From an uncultured Paracoccaceae bacterium (GTDB lineage: Bacteria; Pseudomonadota; Alphaproteobacteria; Rhodobacterales; Rhodobacteraceae), in NCBI GenBank assembly GCA_937138255.1, contig CAKZOU010000032.1, forward strand, positions 92,581 through 156,580: a stretch of DNA of 64,000 nt. Direction: 5' to 3'. Below the pieces are notes generated by a model. The model was given only the letters and a program-made list of their open reading frames with translations, was not told where the DNA came from and did not search any database. The position numbers were made by a program, and so were the translations under genes. This document shows positions 8,842 to 17,047 of the stretch, piece by piece; within the stretch, counting starts at the first letter, position 1; every line of letters begins with the position of its first letter.

Positions 8842-10032
8842 ATGTTCTGGAGAAAGAAAGCAACCGCCGGTGTCGATCAGGCCGCCAAAGAGGCCTACTT
8901 CACCGCCTCGCAAGGCCAGCTTATCTGGTCGCGCTTCAGCTCGAACCGAACCGCGATGATCGCGGGCTGGGCGCTGGTGCTGATGATCGTCATGGGCCTC
9001 TTCGCGCCATTCCTGTCGCCCTATGACCCGACCATCGCGGGCCGCGACGATCAGTATGAAAACGGCGCGCCGCAATTGCCGAAATTCTGGGACGAAAACG
9101 GATTCTCGTGGCGGCCCTTTATCTACGCGACCGAACGCGAACGTTCGATGGCGACCAATTTCCGTTGGGTGATCACCGAAAAGCGTGACGAGCGGCTTTA
9201 TATGCAGTTTTTCACGCGGGATTGGGACTACAAGCTCTTCCACCTCGATTATGATCTGCCCGGCGATGCCTTCGATATCGACGTGGCGCTTGTCAGTTCC
9301 AACATTCACCTTTTCGGCGTTGAGGGCGGCAAGATCCATCTCTTTGGCACCGACGCGAGCGGCAAGGATATCTTCAGCCGGACGCTCCACGCGATTTGGA
9401 CCTCGCTAGCGGTAGGCACCTTGGGTGTCTTCATCTCCTTCGTCCTTGCGCTCATCATAGGAGGGGTGGCCGGCTATTTCGGCGGCTGGATCGACAGTGT
9501 CTTGCAAATGATCACCGACGCCATCCGAACGGTGCCCTCAATCCCGCTCTTCATGGCGCTCGCGGCTTTCATGCCCGATACCTGGAGTTCGGAGACACGG
9601 TTCTTCTTCATCTCGATCATCCTTGGCCTGATCGGTTGGCCTACGCTGGCGCGGAGGATCAGAACCCACCTGCTGACCGAACGAACGCAGGAATATGTGC
9701 TCGCGGCCGAGCTTTGCGGGGCCAAGCCGGGCCACATCATCCGGCGGCACCTTTTGCCTTCGTTCACCAGCTATATCATCGTCGATTTGATGATTTCCTT
9801 CCCCTACATGGTCCGGTCGGAAACGGCGCTGTCGTTCATCGGCCTTGGCCTGAAGGATCCGGTCAACTCGCTTGGCGCGCTCATGCAGAACGTCTCGAAG
9901 GCCGACGTCCTTCTGAACTATCAGTGGTATTTCATTCCGGTGATCTTCTTCATCGCCCTCGTTCTGGCCTTCGTCTTCGTGGGCGACGGCCTTCGCGATG
10001 CCGCTGACCCCTATTCGGATACGAAGAAATGA
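8842..10032 (+). CDS. ABC transporter permease, DppC/OppC type
   Basis: A 396-residue permease with the OppC-type N-terminal domain: one membrane span near residues 30-55 (AGWALVLMIVMGLFAPFLSPYDP), then a long periplasmic segment of about 130 residues, then HLFGTDASGKDIFSRTLHA, which marks the start of the transport domain. Five further spans follow, with the coupling loop EYVLAAELCGAKPGHIIRRHLLP near residue 285 (the last residues contact the ATPases). The unusually long periplasmic insert is shared with OppC proteins of large-substrate importers. The stop overlaps the next gene by 4 bases. Confidence 0.88.
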   Translation: MFWRKKATAGVDQAAKEAYFTASQGQLIWSRFSSNRTAMIAGWALVLMIVMGLFAPFLSPYDPTIAGRDDQYENGAPQLPKFWDENGFSWRPFIYATERERSMATNFRWVITEKRDERLYMQFFTRDWDYKLFHLDYDLPGDAFDIDVALVSSNIHLFGVEGGKIHLFGTDASGKDIFSRTLHAIWTSLAVGTLGVFISFVLALIIGGVAGYFGGWIDSVLQMITDAIRTVPSIPLFMALAAFMPDTWSSETRFFFISIILGLIGWPTLARRIRTHLLTERTQEYVLAAELCGAKPGHIIRRHLLPSFTSYIIVDLMISFPYMVRSETALSFIGLGLKDPVNSLGALMQNVSKADVLLNYQWYFIPVIFFIALVLAFVFVGDGLRDAADPYSDTKK

Positions 10033-11030
10033 CCTCACTGATCGACGTTGAAAACCTCACGCTCAGCTTTCGCACCGACGAAGGGCTTGTGACGGCGGTC
10101 GAGGATGTGTCGTTCTCGCTCAAGAAGGGCGAGGTCATGGGGCTTGTGGGCGAGAGCGGGTCGGGGAAATCGGTGACGGCCAAGGCGCTGATGCAGTTGA
10201 ACCCCGGCAACGCGGTCTATGATCCCAAAAGCAAGATCACCCTCCACGCCGAAGGGCGCGAGGTGGATGTTCTGTCGCTGAAGAAAGCGGCCGAGCTCAA
10301 GATCGTGCGGGGCGGGGCGATCTCGATGATCTTCCAGGAGCCGATGGCCTCTTTCGCGCCGGCGATCACCATCGGCAACCAGATGGTCGAGCAGCTTCTC
10401 ATTCATACCGACATGACCAAGGCCAGGGCCAAGGATGTCTCGGTCGAGATGCTCGACAGGGTGGGCATTTCCGATCCCGCCAAGCGGTTTGACCAATATG
10501 TGTTCGAGCTGTCGGGCGGGATGCGCCAACGGGCGATGATTGCCATGGCGCTTTCGACCAATCCCAAGCTCCTGATTGCTGACGAGCCAACCACTGCGCT
10601 TGATGTGACCATTCAGGCGCAGGTGATCGACCTGATGAAAGACCTCGTGAACGAGTTTCACATGGGGATCATCTTCATCACCCACGATCTCGGCGTGATT
10701 GCCCAGACGGCCGACAAGGTCTGCGTCATGTATCTGGGCCGGATCGTCGAGGAAGGGCCGGTGCGCGAGGTGATCCGCAACCCCAAACACCCCTATACCC
10801 GCGGCCTGATCGCCGCCTTGCCGCGGTTCGACGATCTCGACGCGCCGCTGACACCGGTTCCGGGCGACATTCCCTCGCCGCTCGAGCGGCCCACGGGATG
10901 CGTCTTCCATACCCGCTGCCGCGAGATCATCGGCGATGTGTGCAAGCGCGACCTGCCTGAAAACCGTTGGGTCGATCCAACGCACCGTGTCGCCTGCCAC
11001 CTGCACGCGAAAATGGAGGCCGCCCGATGA
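10029..11030 (+). CDS. ABC transporter ATP-binding protein, DppD/OppD type
   Basis: A 333-residue ATPase. Walker A is GESGSGKS (41-48), the signature is LSGGMRQR (161-168) and Walker B LLIADEP (181-187) is followed by TTALD. The C-terminal oligopeptide-transporter extension contains PYTRGLIAALP and a Cys-containing tail (FHTRCREIIGDVCKRD), as in DppD/OppD proteins, where such a tail can hold an Fe-S centre. It overlaps the preceding permease by 4 bases and the next ATPase start by an ATGA. It should form a heterodimer with the next gene product. Confidence 0.9.
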   Translation: MTSLIDVENLTLSFRTDEGLVTAVEDVSFSLKKGEVMGLVGESGSGKSVTAKALMQLNPGNAVYDPKSKITLHAEGREVDVLSLKKAAELKIVRGGAISMIFQEPMASFAPAITIGNQMVEQLLIHTDMTKARAKDVSVEMLDRVGISDPAKRFDQYVFELSGGMRQRAMIAMALSTNPKLLIADEPTTALDVTIQAQVIDLMKDLVNEFHMGIIFITHDLGVIAQTADKVCVMYLGRIVEEGPVREVIRNPKHPYTRGLIAALPRFDDLDAPLTPVPGDIPSPLERPTGCVFHTRCREIIGDVCKRDLPENRWVDPTHRVACHLHAKMEAAR

Positions 11031-12034
11031 GCAAGGAAACCCTCATCACCGCCAAAGACCTCACGGTTGGCTACAACATCGGCAAGGGGTTCTTTGACCG
11101 CACCGTCCTGAAGGCCGTCAACGAGGTCTCGATCGAGATCAAACGCGGTTCTTTCTTCGGCCTCGTGGGCGAGAGCGGCTCGGGCAAGACGACCCTTGGC
11201 CGCGCGCTCCTCAAGGCCGCACCGATCACGGGCGGGCAGGCGACATTCACCGACGGGCAGGTGAGCTATGATCTGGCGACCCTCTCTGGTGACGAGCTGA
11301 AGGATTATCGCAAGCGGGCGCAGCTTATTTTCCAGGACCCCTACGCCGCGCTCAGCCCGCGGATGACGGTGCGCGATATCATCGCCGAGCCGCTCGAGGT
11401 CATGGGCCTCACCAAAACCCGCGAGGAGACGGATGCCCGCGTGCGCGAGATCGCCGCGAAATGCCGTTTGAACCTCGAACACCTGCGCCGCTTCCCGCAC
11501 GCCTTTTCCGGCGGTCAGCGCCAGCGCATCTCCATCGCCCGCGCGCTTGTCTCGGGGCCGAAATTCATCGTCGCCGATGAAAGTGTGGCCGCGCTCGATG
11601 TGTCGATCCAGGCGGATGTTCTCAACCTGTTGAAGCAGCTCCAGAAAGACCTCGGGCTGACCTTCCTGTTCATCAGCCACGATCTCTCGGTGGTGGCCCA
11701 CACCTGCGATCATGTGGCGGTGATGTATCTCGGCCGCCTCGTCGAATCCGCGCCCACCCGCCAGCTTTTCGCCGCGCCCCGCCACCCCTATACCAAGGCG
11801 CTTTTTTCGGCGATCCCGTCGCTTGATCCCGACGACCGGGGCAGGGCGCAAAAGCTCGTGGGTGAAATTCCGTCCCCGTTGAACCAGCCCTCGGGGTGCA
11901 AGTTTCATACCCGTTGCCCCAATGCGATCGACATATGCCGGACGACCGAGCCGCAGCTCGAAAACCCCGGCGACGGGCACGAGGTCTCGTGTCATCGCTG
12001 GCGCGAGCTTCTAGAGGCTGAAATCACCGCATAG
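11027..12034 (+). CDS. ABC transporter ATP-binding protein, DppF/OppF type
   Basis: A 335-residue ATPase. I chose the ATG at 11027, which overlaps the previous stop as ATGA; the upstream in-frame extension is only an overlap with the preceding gene. Walker A is GESGSGKT (48-55), the signature is FSGGQRQR (160-167) and Walker B is FIVADES (180-186). Ser replaces Pro after the catalytic Glu, a common variant in OppF proteins. The C-terminus carries HPYTKALFSAIP and a Cys-rich FHTRCPNAIDIC stretch. It is the last gene of the five-gene importer; about 130 bases separate it from the chemotaxis operon and no clear terminator is seen. Confidence 0.9.
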   Translation: MSKETLITAKDLTVGYNIGKGFFDRTVLKAVNEVSIEIKRGSFFGLVGESGSGKTTLGRALLKAAPITGGQATFTDGQVSYDLATLSGDELKDYRKRAQLIFQDPYAALSPRMTVRDIIAEPLEVMGLTKTREETDARVREIAAKCRLNLEHLRRFPHAFSGGQRQRISIARALVSGPKFIVADESVAALDVSIQADVLNLLKQLQKDLGLTFLFISHDLSVVAHTCDHVAVMYLGRLVESAPTRQLFAAPRHPYTKALFSAIPSLDPDDRGRAQKLVGEIPSPLNQPSGCKFHTRCPNAIDICRTTEPQLENPGDGHEVSCHRWRELLEAEITA

Positions 12035-12164
12035 GGAAGAGTGTCGCGTTCGAATTATCCTTTTTGGCGTAACACTTCTGCAAGCAGTTGGAACCTAGGG
12101 TGGTCAAGCCGCCGACTCGGTCCAACCGGTCGCGGCTCCGTTTCGAGGCCACGCCGAGTTTGCC

Positions 12165-12452
12165 ATGCAAGACACCATCGCCTGTTTTGAGCTTCCACCA
12201 AGATATTCGCCGGCGGAAGATGACGAGCTTCTTGATTTTTTGCGTCGGAGTATCGGCTCACCCGTTCAGATCGACGCTCGTTCTCTCCGCAGTTTCGACG
12301 GGCTGATGCTCGAACTGCTGATCATGGCCCGACGCAGCTGGCAGGCTGCGGGTCAGGCCTTTGAGATTAAGAATCTTCCCGATCCGGTCGCGGGCGAACT
12401 TCGGCTTCTTGGTGCAACTCAGGCCCTCGGCCTTGAAGGGGGCCAAGCATGA
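12165..12452 (+). CDS. STAS-domain protein, CheS-like chemotaxis accessory
   Basis: A 95-residue single-domain protein with the alternating beta-alpha pattern of STAS domains: VQIDARSLRSFDG, then the helix LMLELLIMARRSWQAAGQ, then FEIKNLP and a C-terminal helix. The Ser usually phosphorylated in anti-sigma antagonists is placed in RSFDGLM. It is the first gene of the chemotaxis operon and its stop overlaps the cheY start as ATGA. Sinorhizobium che operons have a small gene, cheS, at the same place before cheY1-cheA, whose product binds CheA. A similar role is inferred from size, position and fold, not from alignment. Confidence 0.72.
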   Translation: MQDTIACFELPPRYSPAEDDELLDFLRRSIGSPVQIDARSLRSFDGLMLELLIMARRSWQAAGQAFEIKNLPDPVAGELRLLGATQALGLEGGQA

Positions 12453-12823
12453 GCGTGAAAGTTCTCGCTATCGACGATTCCCGAACAATGCTTGGCCTCG
12501 TGCGCAAGGTGATGACCGACGCGGGGTTTGACTGTGTATCGGCCGAAGATGGGGAAAAAGGCCTCGAGGTCTTTTCCCGTGAAGCGCCCGATGTGGTGAT
12601 CACCGATATCAATATGCCGAGGATGGATGGCTATGGGGTGATCAACGCCATTCGCGGCGGCAAAGCCAACCGGACCGTCCCGATACTCGTTCTGACGACG
12701 GAGAGCGCCGATCACCTCAAGGCGCGTGCCCGAGAGGCAGGGGCGACTGGCTGGATCGTCAAACCGTTCGATGACGCAACCATAGTGGCGCTCGTTCGCC
12801 GAGTTGCCGGGCTTGGGAGCTAA
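12449..12823 (+). CDS. cheY: chemotaxis response regulator CheY (first copy)
   Basis: A 124-residue single receiver domain with all conserved residues: acidic pair Asp9-Asp10, phospho-acceptor Asp53 (VVITDINMPRMDG), the Thr pair in VLTTES and the Lys in WIVKPFDD. It should be phosphorylated by the CheA encoded one base downstream and act either on the flagellar motor or as a phosphate sink; alphaproteobacterial che operons usually have two CheYs with these split roles. It overlaps the upstream STAS gene by 4 bases. Confidence 0.93.
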   Translation: MSVKVLAIDDSRTMLGLVRKVMTDAGFDCVSAEDGEKGLEVFSREAPDVVITDINMPRMDGYGVINAIRGGKANRTVPILVLTTESADHLKARAREAGATGWIVKPFDDATIVALVRRVAGLGS

Positions 12824-12824
12824 A

Positions 12825-14906
12825 ATGGGATCGCAAAACTCGATACGCGATATGTTCTTTGAAGAGTCCGAGGAACTTCTTGAACAATTGATCGACGGGC
12901 TTGGCCTCATAGCGGCCGGTCAGGCGGACGACGAAACGGTCAACGCGGTGTTCCGTTCGGTGCACTCCATCAAAGGCGGCGCCGGGGCTTTTGGGTTCAG
13001 TGCTCTGGTGGATTTTTCTCACCGGTTCGAGACCGTTCTGGATGCGGTCCGTAGTCATCGACTAGAGGCCTCTGCAGGCATTGTTCTAACGCTTCAGCGA
13101 TCCGCCGATTTTCTTACTGACCTCGTCGAGCGCGCGCGGAGAGGTGACACCGAGACACCGGAACAGGCGGATAGCTTCCTTGCGGCGCTGGACCAATGCC
13201 TCGCGGGCGCAAGCGCACCTGATGGGCTGGTCGCTTCCGCCTTTGGATTTGCTGCACAGCCGATCCTGCTTGATCTTGGGGAACCCGCAACCGAGGTTTT
13301 TGAGATCCGGTTCAAACCCTTCGGACGTCTCTATAGCAATGGCCATAATCCGGCGATGATCGTGGCTTCGCTCGCGGATTTGGGAGAGACAACAACTCAT
13401 TTGCAAACCGAAGGCATGGGTGAGCTGGCCGATTTTGACCCCGCCGCACCCTGCCTTGGATGGTTGATTGAACTTGAAACCTCAGCGCCGGAGACGAAGG
13501 TCCGGGAGGTTTTTGATTTTGTAGACGGGCTTTGCGACCTACATATTTCGACGCGCTTGGACGAAGCTGCCGCGCCGGAGCCTCATCCACAAGTGGCCCC
13601 GGCAAGCTCCGGGGCCACTCAGGCAAGCTCTTCGCCTCCTCAGTCCGTACGCCCAACCGCAGAGCCAGCGGACAATACGCCCAAATCGACCTTGAGGGTG
13701 GAGCTCGATCGCGTTGACCGCCTCATCAACGCGGTTGGGGAGTTGATCATCAATCAGTCGATGATCGCCCAACGCCTGCAAGAATTGCGACTGGCAACCG
13801 ACGCCGATGTCGTCACTCATGTCGAAGACTATCGTCTGCTGGCGCGTGATATTCAGGAGGCGGTGATGGCGATCCGTGCCCAGCCGGTCAAACCGCTATT
13901 CCAACGTATGTCGCGAATTGTTCGGGAAGCCGAAGAAGCTACGGGCAAAAAGGTAAAGCTGCAAACTTCGGGTGAAGGTACTGAAGTTGACAAGACAGTC
14001 GTCGAGCGACTGTCCGACCCTCTGACGCATATGGTTCGGAACTCGGTCGATCACGGGCTGGAAAAGCCAGAGGCAAGGCTTGCCGCGGGGAAAGATCCGA
14101 TTGGAACCATTACTCTGTCCGCTGTGCATCGATCAGGGATGGTCGTCATCACGATCCGCGATGACGGCGCGGGTCTCAACCGCCCCAAAATTCTCGAGAT
14201 CGCGCGCAGCAAGGGGCTGGTCGCGCCTGACTTGGAACTTGCCGACAGCGAAATCGACGCATTGTTGTTCATGCCGGGGTTTTCGACTGCCGATCGCGTT
14301 TCAAACCTGTCAGGGCGCGGCGTAGGGCTGGACGTGGTCAAGAATGCTGTGTCGACCCTCGGAGGACGCATCACCATCGCAACCACCCCCGGTCAGGGAA
14401 CAGAGTTCATCATTTCTCTGCCCCTTACATTGGCTGTGCTTGACGGGATGGTTGTCTCGGTGGCTGGGCAGACCCTAGTTATCCCAATCACCTCGATCCT
14501 TGAAACCATCGTCCCTGAAGAATCAGACGTGCATCAGTTTGGTGCGAGCGACCAACTGCTGTTTGTTCGGGGGCGCTATGTGCCGCTGGTTGATGTCGCT
14601 GAAGGTCTCGGCCTTTCCGGTGGTCTTCGCGATCCACGGAAATGTCAGGTCGTATTGATGGAGACAGAAGAGCACGCGCTTGTGGCGCTGATGGTCGACC
14701 GGATCCACGATCAGCGTCAGGTGGTGATCAAGGGGTTGGAGAGCAACTACGGAACAGTTCCCGGCGTCTCGGCCGCGACAGTTCTAGGCGACGGCCAGGT
14801 CGCCTTGATCCTGGATCCCGACGTGCTTGCCCGAAATGTCTCACCGGCCGCCAACAGCGGCCTCCTCAGAATATCTGAAGGGATGCCTCATGCAGTCAGC
14901 CATTGA
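12825..14906 (+). CDS. cheA: chemotaxis histidine kinase CheA
   Basis: A 693-residue sensor kinase from the ATG at 12825, one base after the cheY stop; an upstream in-frame start lies inside cheY and is rejected. Domain order: HPt with phospho-accepting His47 in HSIKGGAGAFGF; a linker/P2-like region to about residue 290 that includes a Pro/Ser-rich hinge; the P3 dimer helices (LDRVDRLINAVGELIINQS); the P4 ATPase with N-box VRNSVDHGLE, G1 RDDGAG and G2 GRGVGLDVV; and a C-terminal CheW-like P5 domain. Autophosphorylation would be controlled by the MCP through CheW. The cheW start overlaps its 3' end by 17 bases. Confidence 0.96.
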   Translation: MGSQNSIRDMFFEESEELLEQLIDGLGLIAAGQADDETVNAVFRSVHSIKGGAGAFGFSALVDFSHRFETVLDAVRSHRLEASAGIVLTLQRSADFLTDLVERARRGDTETPEQADSFLAALDQCLAGASAPDGLVASAFGFAAQPILLDLGEPATEVFEIRFKPFGRLYSNGHNPAMIVASLADLGETTTHLQTEGMGELADFDPAAPCLGWLIELETSAPETKVREVFDFVDGLCDLHISTRLDEAAAPEPHPQVAPASSGATQASSSPPQSVRPTAEPADNTPKSTLRVELDRVDRLINAVGELIINQSMIAQRLQELRLATDADVVTHVEDYRLLARDIQEAVMAIRAQPVKPLFQRMSRIVREAEEATGKKVKLQTSGEGTEVDKTVVERLSDPLTHMVRNSVDHGLEKPEARLAAGKDPIGTITLSAVHRSGMVVITIRDDGAGLNRPKILEIARSKGLVAPDLELADSEIDALLFMPGFSTADRVSNLSGRGVGLDVVKNAVSTLGGRITIATTPGQGTEFIISLPLTLAVLDGMVVSVAGQTLVIPITSILETIVPEESDVHQFGASDQLLFVRGRYVPLVDVAEGLGLSGGLRDPRKCQVVLMETEEHALVALMVDRIHDQRQVVIKGLESNYGTVPGVSAATVLGDGQVALILDPDVLARNVSPAANSGLLRISEGMPHAVSH

Positions 14907-15354
14907 TGCCACTCGCCTCGACCTCGAATTCGTCGCCTTCTGTACCGGTGGGCAGAATTTCTCGCTCGATATTTCACAAGTCAGAGAGATCCGCCGTTGG
15001 AGCCCGGTTTCGTCTCTGCCTCATTCTCCTGAGGAAGTCTTGGGCGTCATGAACCTGCGTGGGTCGGTCATACCCATCTACGACCTTGCGGCGCGTTTCG
15101 GTCTGCCCCGAACGCCGCACAACGAGCGTAATGTTGTTGTTGTTGCAGCGCATGGCGGCAAGACCCTCGGGCTGCTGGTGGAATCAGTTTCCGAGATTCT
15201 CTCGGTGAAAAATGAAGACATCCAGACCCCTCCAGATACACGCGGCGATTCCGGCCGCCAGGCGATAACCGGAATAATCACGACCGACGAAGGTATGTCG
15301 CGTGTGATCGATCTCGGTGCGGTGATCGGTTTTGGAGGGAAGGCCCCGCAATGA
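14890..15354 (+). CDS. cheW: chemotaxis coupling protein CheW
   Basis: A 154-residue CheW. The fold pattern is clear: EFVAFCTGGQNFSLDISQVREI, then VLGVMNLRGSVIPIYDL (the conserved NLRG turn), then LGLLVESVSEI. It links the MCP cytoplasmic tip to CheA. I chose the ATG at 14890, which lies inside the end of cheA and has an AAGGGA ribosome site; a longer in-frame extension overlaps cheA and is not CheW-like. The stop overlaps cheR as ATGA, so translation is probably coupled. Confidence 0.95.
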   Translation: MQSAIDATRLDLEFVAFCTGGQNFSLDISQVREIRRWSPVSSLPHSPEEVLGVMNLRGSVIPIYDLAARFGLPRTPHNERNVVVVAAHGGKTLGLLVESVSEILSVKNEDIQTPPDTRGDSGRQAITGIITTDEGMSRVIDLGAVIGFGGKAPQ

Positions 15355-16238
15355 CACTTCCAGCTAGAAATCCGCCGATCGAGGGGTCGGTCGGCTTCAG
15401 TTTCTCCAGCAGCGATTTCGAATCGATCGCTTTGCACGCGCAACGGCTCTTCGGTCTGCATCTGCCGGCTGGCAAACGTGACCTTGTCTATGCGCGATTG
15501 ATCAAGCGCCTGCGCGCACTCGGGCTCCAGGATTTCCAGAGCTATTGCAGGCTACTCGATAGTGGAGACGAAGCAGAGCAACAGCAAATGTTGTCTGCTC
15601 TTACCACGAACGTCACGCATTTCTTCAGAGAAGGGCACCATTTCGAAACCCTTCGCTCACTGTTGCTGCCACCACTTCTCGAAATGGCCCGTAGGGGTGA
15701 CCGGGTTCGACTTTGGTCTGCGGGCTGTTCGTCCGGGCAAGAGCCCTATTCGATTGCCTTGACCATTCTCGAGATGATGCCCGACGCGTCTCGGTACGAT
15801 ATCCGCATCCTGGCAACAGATGTGGACAAGGAAATTCTCGCGCGCGCCAGGGCAGGAACCTACGCGGCCGAAGAGGTCGATGGGATCGATCAATCCGTTA
15901 TCGGGCGGTATTTCCAAATAGCCGGGGGGAGCGCTTCCGCCTCTGCGGAACTCGGCAAGCTGATCACATTTGCGGAACTGAATCTCATGAACGATTGGCC
16001 GATGCGGGGCGGTTTCGACGTCATCTTTTGTCGCAATGTTGCGATCTATTTCGACAAGCCAACACAGCAACGGCTTTGGGGGCGATTTGCCAATCTTTTA
16101 CGTCCCGAAGGGCATCTTTTCATCGGTCATTCCGAACGAATTTCTGGCCCGGCGGAGACGTTGTTCAAGGGAGTCGGTGTGACGACCTATCGCCGAGTTG
16201 GGCCAAATGCAGCCATTGCCGAAGGAACAACGGGATGA
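15351..16238 (+). CDS. cheR: chemoreceptor glutamate methyltransferase CheR
   Basis: A 295-residue SAM-dependent methyltransferase that methylates receptor glutamates. An N-terminal all-alpha domain (residues 20-90) ends in TTNVTHFFRE (85-94), which matches the CheR signature. The SAM-binding motif is LWSAGCSSGQEPYSIA (121-136), followed by ILATDVDKEILARAR and the NVAIYFDKPTQQRL region. A beta-subdomain that docks receptor C-terminal pentapeptides lies within the C-terminal half. The MCP in this operon ends in a matching pentapeptide-like tail. It overlaps cheW and the following cheY by ATGA junctions. Confidence 0.95.
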   Translation: MTLPARNPPIEGSVGFSFSSSDFESIALHAQRLFGLHLPAGKRDLVYARLIKRLRALGLQDFQSYCRLLDSGDEAEQQQMLSALTTNVTHFFREGHHFETLRSLLLPPLLEMARRGDRVRLWSAGCSSGQEPYSIALTILEMMPDASRYDIRILATDVDKEILARARAGTYAAEEVDGIDQSVIGRYFQIAGGSASASAELGKLITFAELNLMNDWPMRGGFDVIFCRNVAIYFDKPTQQRLWGRFANLLRPEGHLFIGHSERISGPAETLFKGVGVTTYRRVGPNAAIAEGTTG

Positions 16239-16621
16239 GCCTCAAAGACAGTCTACGTATCATGGTGGTCGACGATATGTCTGTAAGTCGCGCACTTATC
16301 ACCCAGTCGCTCGACGAGATGGCCATTCGGAATTACCAAACCGAAGCGGACGGTCATGCGGCACTCAGCAAGCTCGTGGCTGCCCCGGTCCACCTTGTCA
16401 TTTCGGATATGAATATGCCGCGGATGAGCGGGCTCGAGCTTCTTGCGGCCCTTCGGCAGAACAAAACAACGCAGCGGATCGGATTCATCTTGATAACCGG
16501 AACCCCTGGCCCAGACGTTTTGCGCAGTTGCCGAGAGTTGGGGGCAAACAATCTCGTTCCCAAGCCGTTCACGACCGCCACCTTGCGAACAAGCATTGAA
16601 CAAGTGGTGGGGCGTCTATGA
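16235..16621 (+). CDS. cheY: chemotaxis response regulator CheY (second copy)
   Basis: A 128-residue receiver domain starting at an ATGA overlap with the cheR stop; longer in-frame starts lie inside cheR. The acidic pair is Asp13-Asp14, the phospho-acceptor is Asp58 (VISDMNMPRMSG), and the Thr (LITGTP) and Lys (LVPKPF) positions are present. It differs clearly from the first CheY, so the two probably have different jobs (motor binding against phosphate sink). The operon encodes no CheZ or CheX/CheC phosphatase, which makes a sink role for one CheY likely. Confidence 0.92.
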   Translation: MSLKDSLRIMVVDDMSVSRALITQSLDEMAIRNYQTEADGHAALSKLVAAPVHLVISDMNMPRMSGLELLAALRQNKTTQRIGFILITGTPGPDVLRSCRELGANNLVPKPFTTATLRTSIEQVVGRL

Positions 16622-16989
16622 GTATCCATCAGCCCATCACGGATATCGATCTTGTAACCCTTCTCAAGCGCGTCGATGCGGAATTGGGGGGATGCGAAGA
16701 TATCCTGTCTCAAATCGAGGCAACCTGTGAGGCCGTATTGCATTCGGGTCCGGCACAGGCAGCCAAGGCAATCGACGTGAAAGAGGCTCAGGCGATCGAT
16801 CTGTTGATGCAGACACTGGGAGACATCAGGTCCTGCCTGCAGTGGCTCGCAACCAGCCCCTCAGCCAGAAGTGCTCCGCGGCTGCCCCTAGATCCCATAC
16901 TGCGTGGTCTTAAGCTTGGCGATTTGCGCCGCCGGCTTTCGGGGTGTCCGGATCGGGCACCCGGCACAAGAACCATCGATCTTTTCTAG
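16618..16989 (+). CDS. small uncharacterised protein of the chemotaxis operon
   Basis: A 123-residue protein I do not recognise. It starts at an ATGA overlap with the second cheY and ends 58 bases before the MCP gene, so it is co-transcribed with known chemotaxis genes. The first 90 residues are predicted helical (LVTLLKRVDAELGGCEDILSQIE, then a long AQAIDLLMQTLGDIRSCLQ-type helix). The tail is Arg/Pro-rich and has no hydrophobic span. Alphaproteobacterial che operons often carry such small genes (for example cheT at the end of the Sinorhizobium operon). A regulator of CheA, CheR or CheY is inferred only from position. Confidence 0.7.
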   Translation: MSIHQPITDIDLVTLLKRVDAELGGCEDILSQIEATCEAVLHSGPAQAAKAIDVKEAQAIDLLMQTLGDIRSCLQWLATSPSARSAPRLPLDPILRGLKLGDLRRRLSGCPDRAPGTRTIDLF

Positions 16990-17047
16990 AAATCCTCCAT
17001 TCGGGCGTTCGCTTAGGCACCTTCGCCAACAATAGAAAGGCAGTCCC

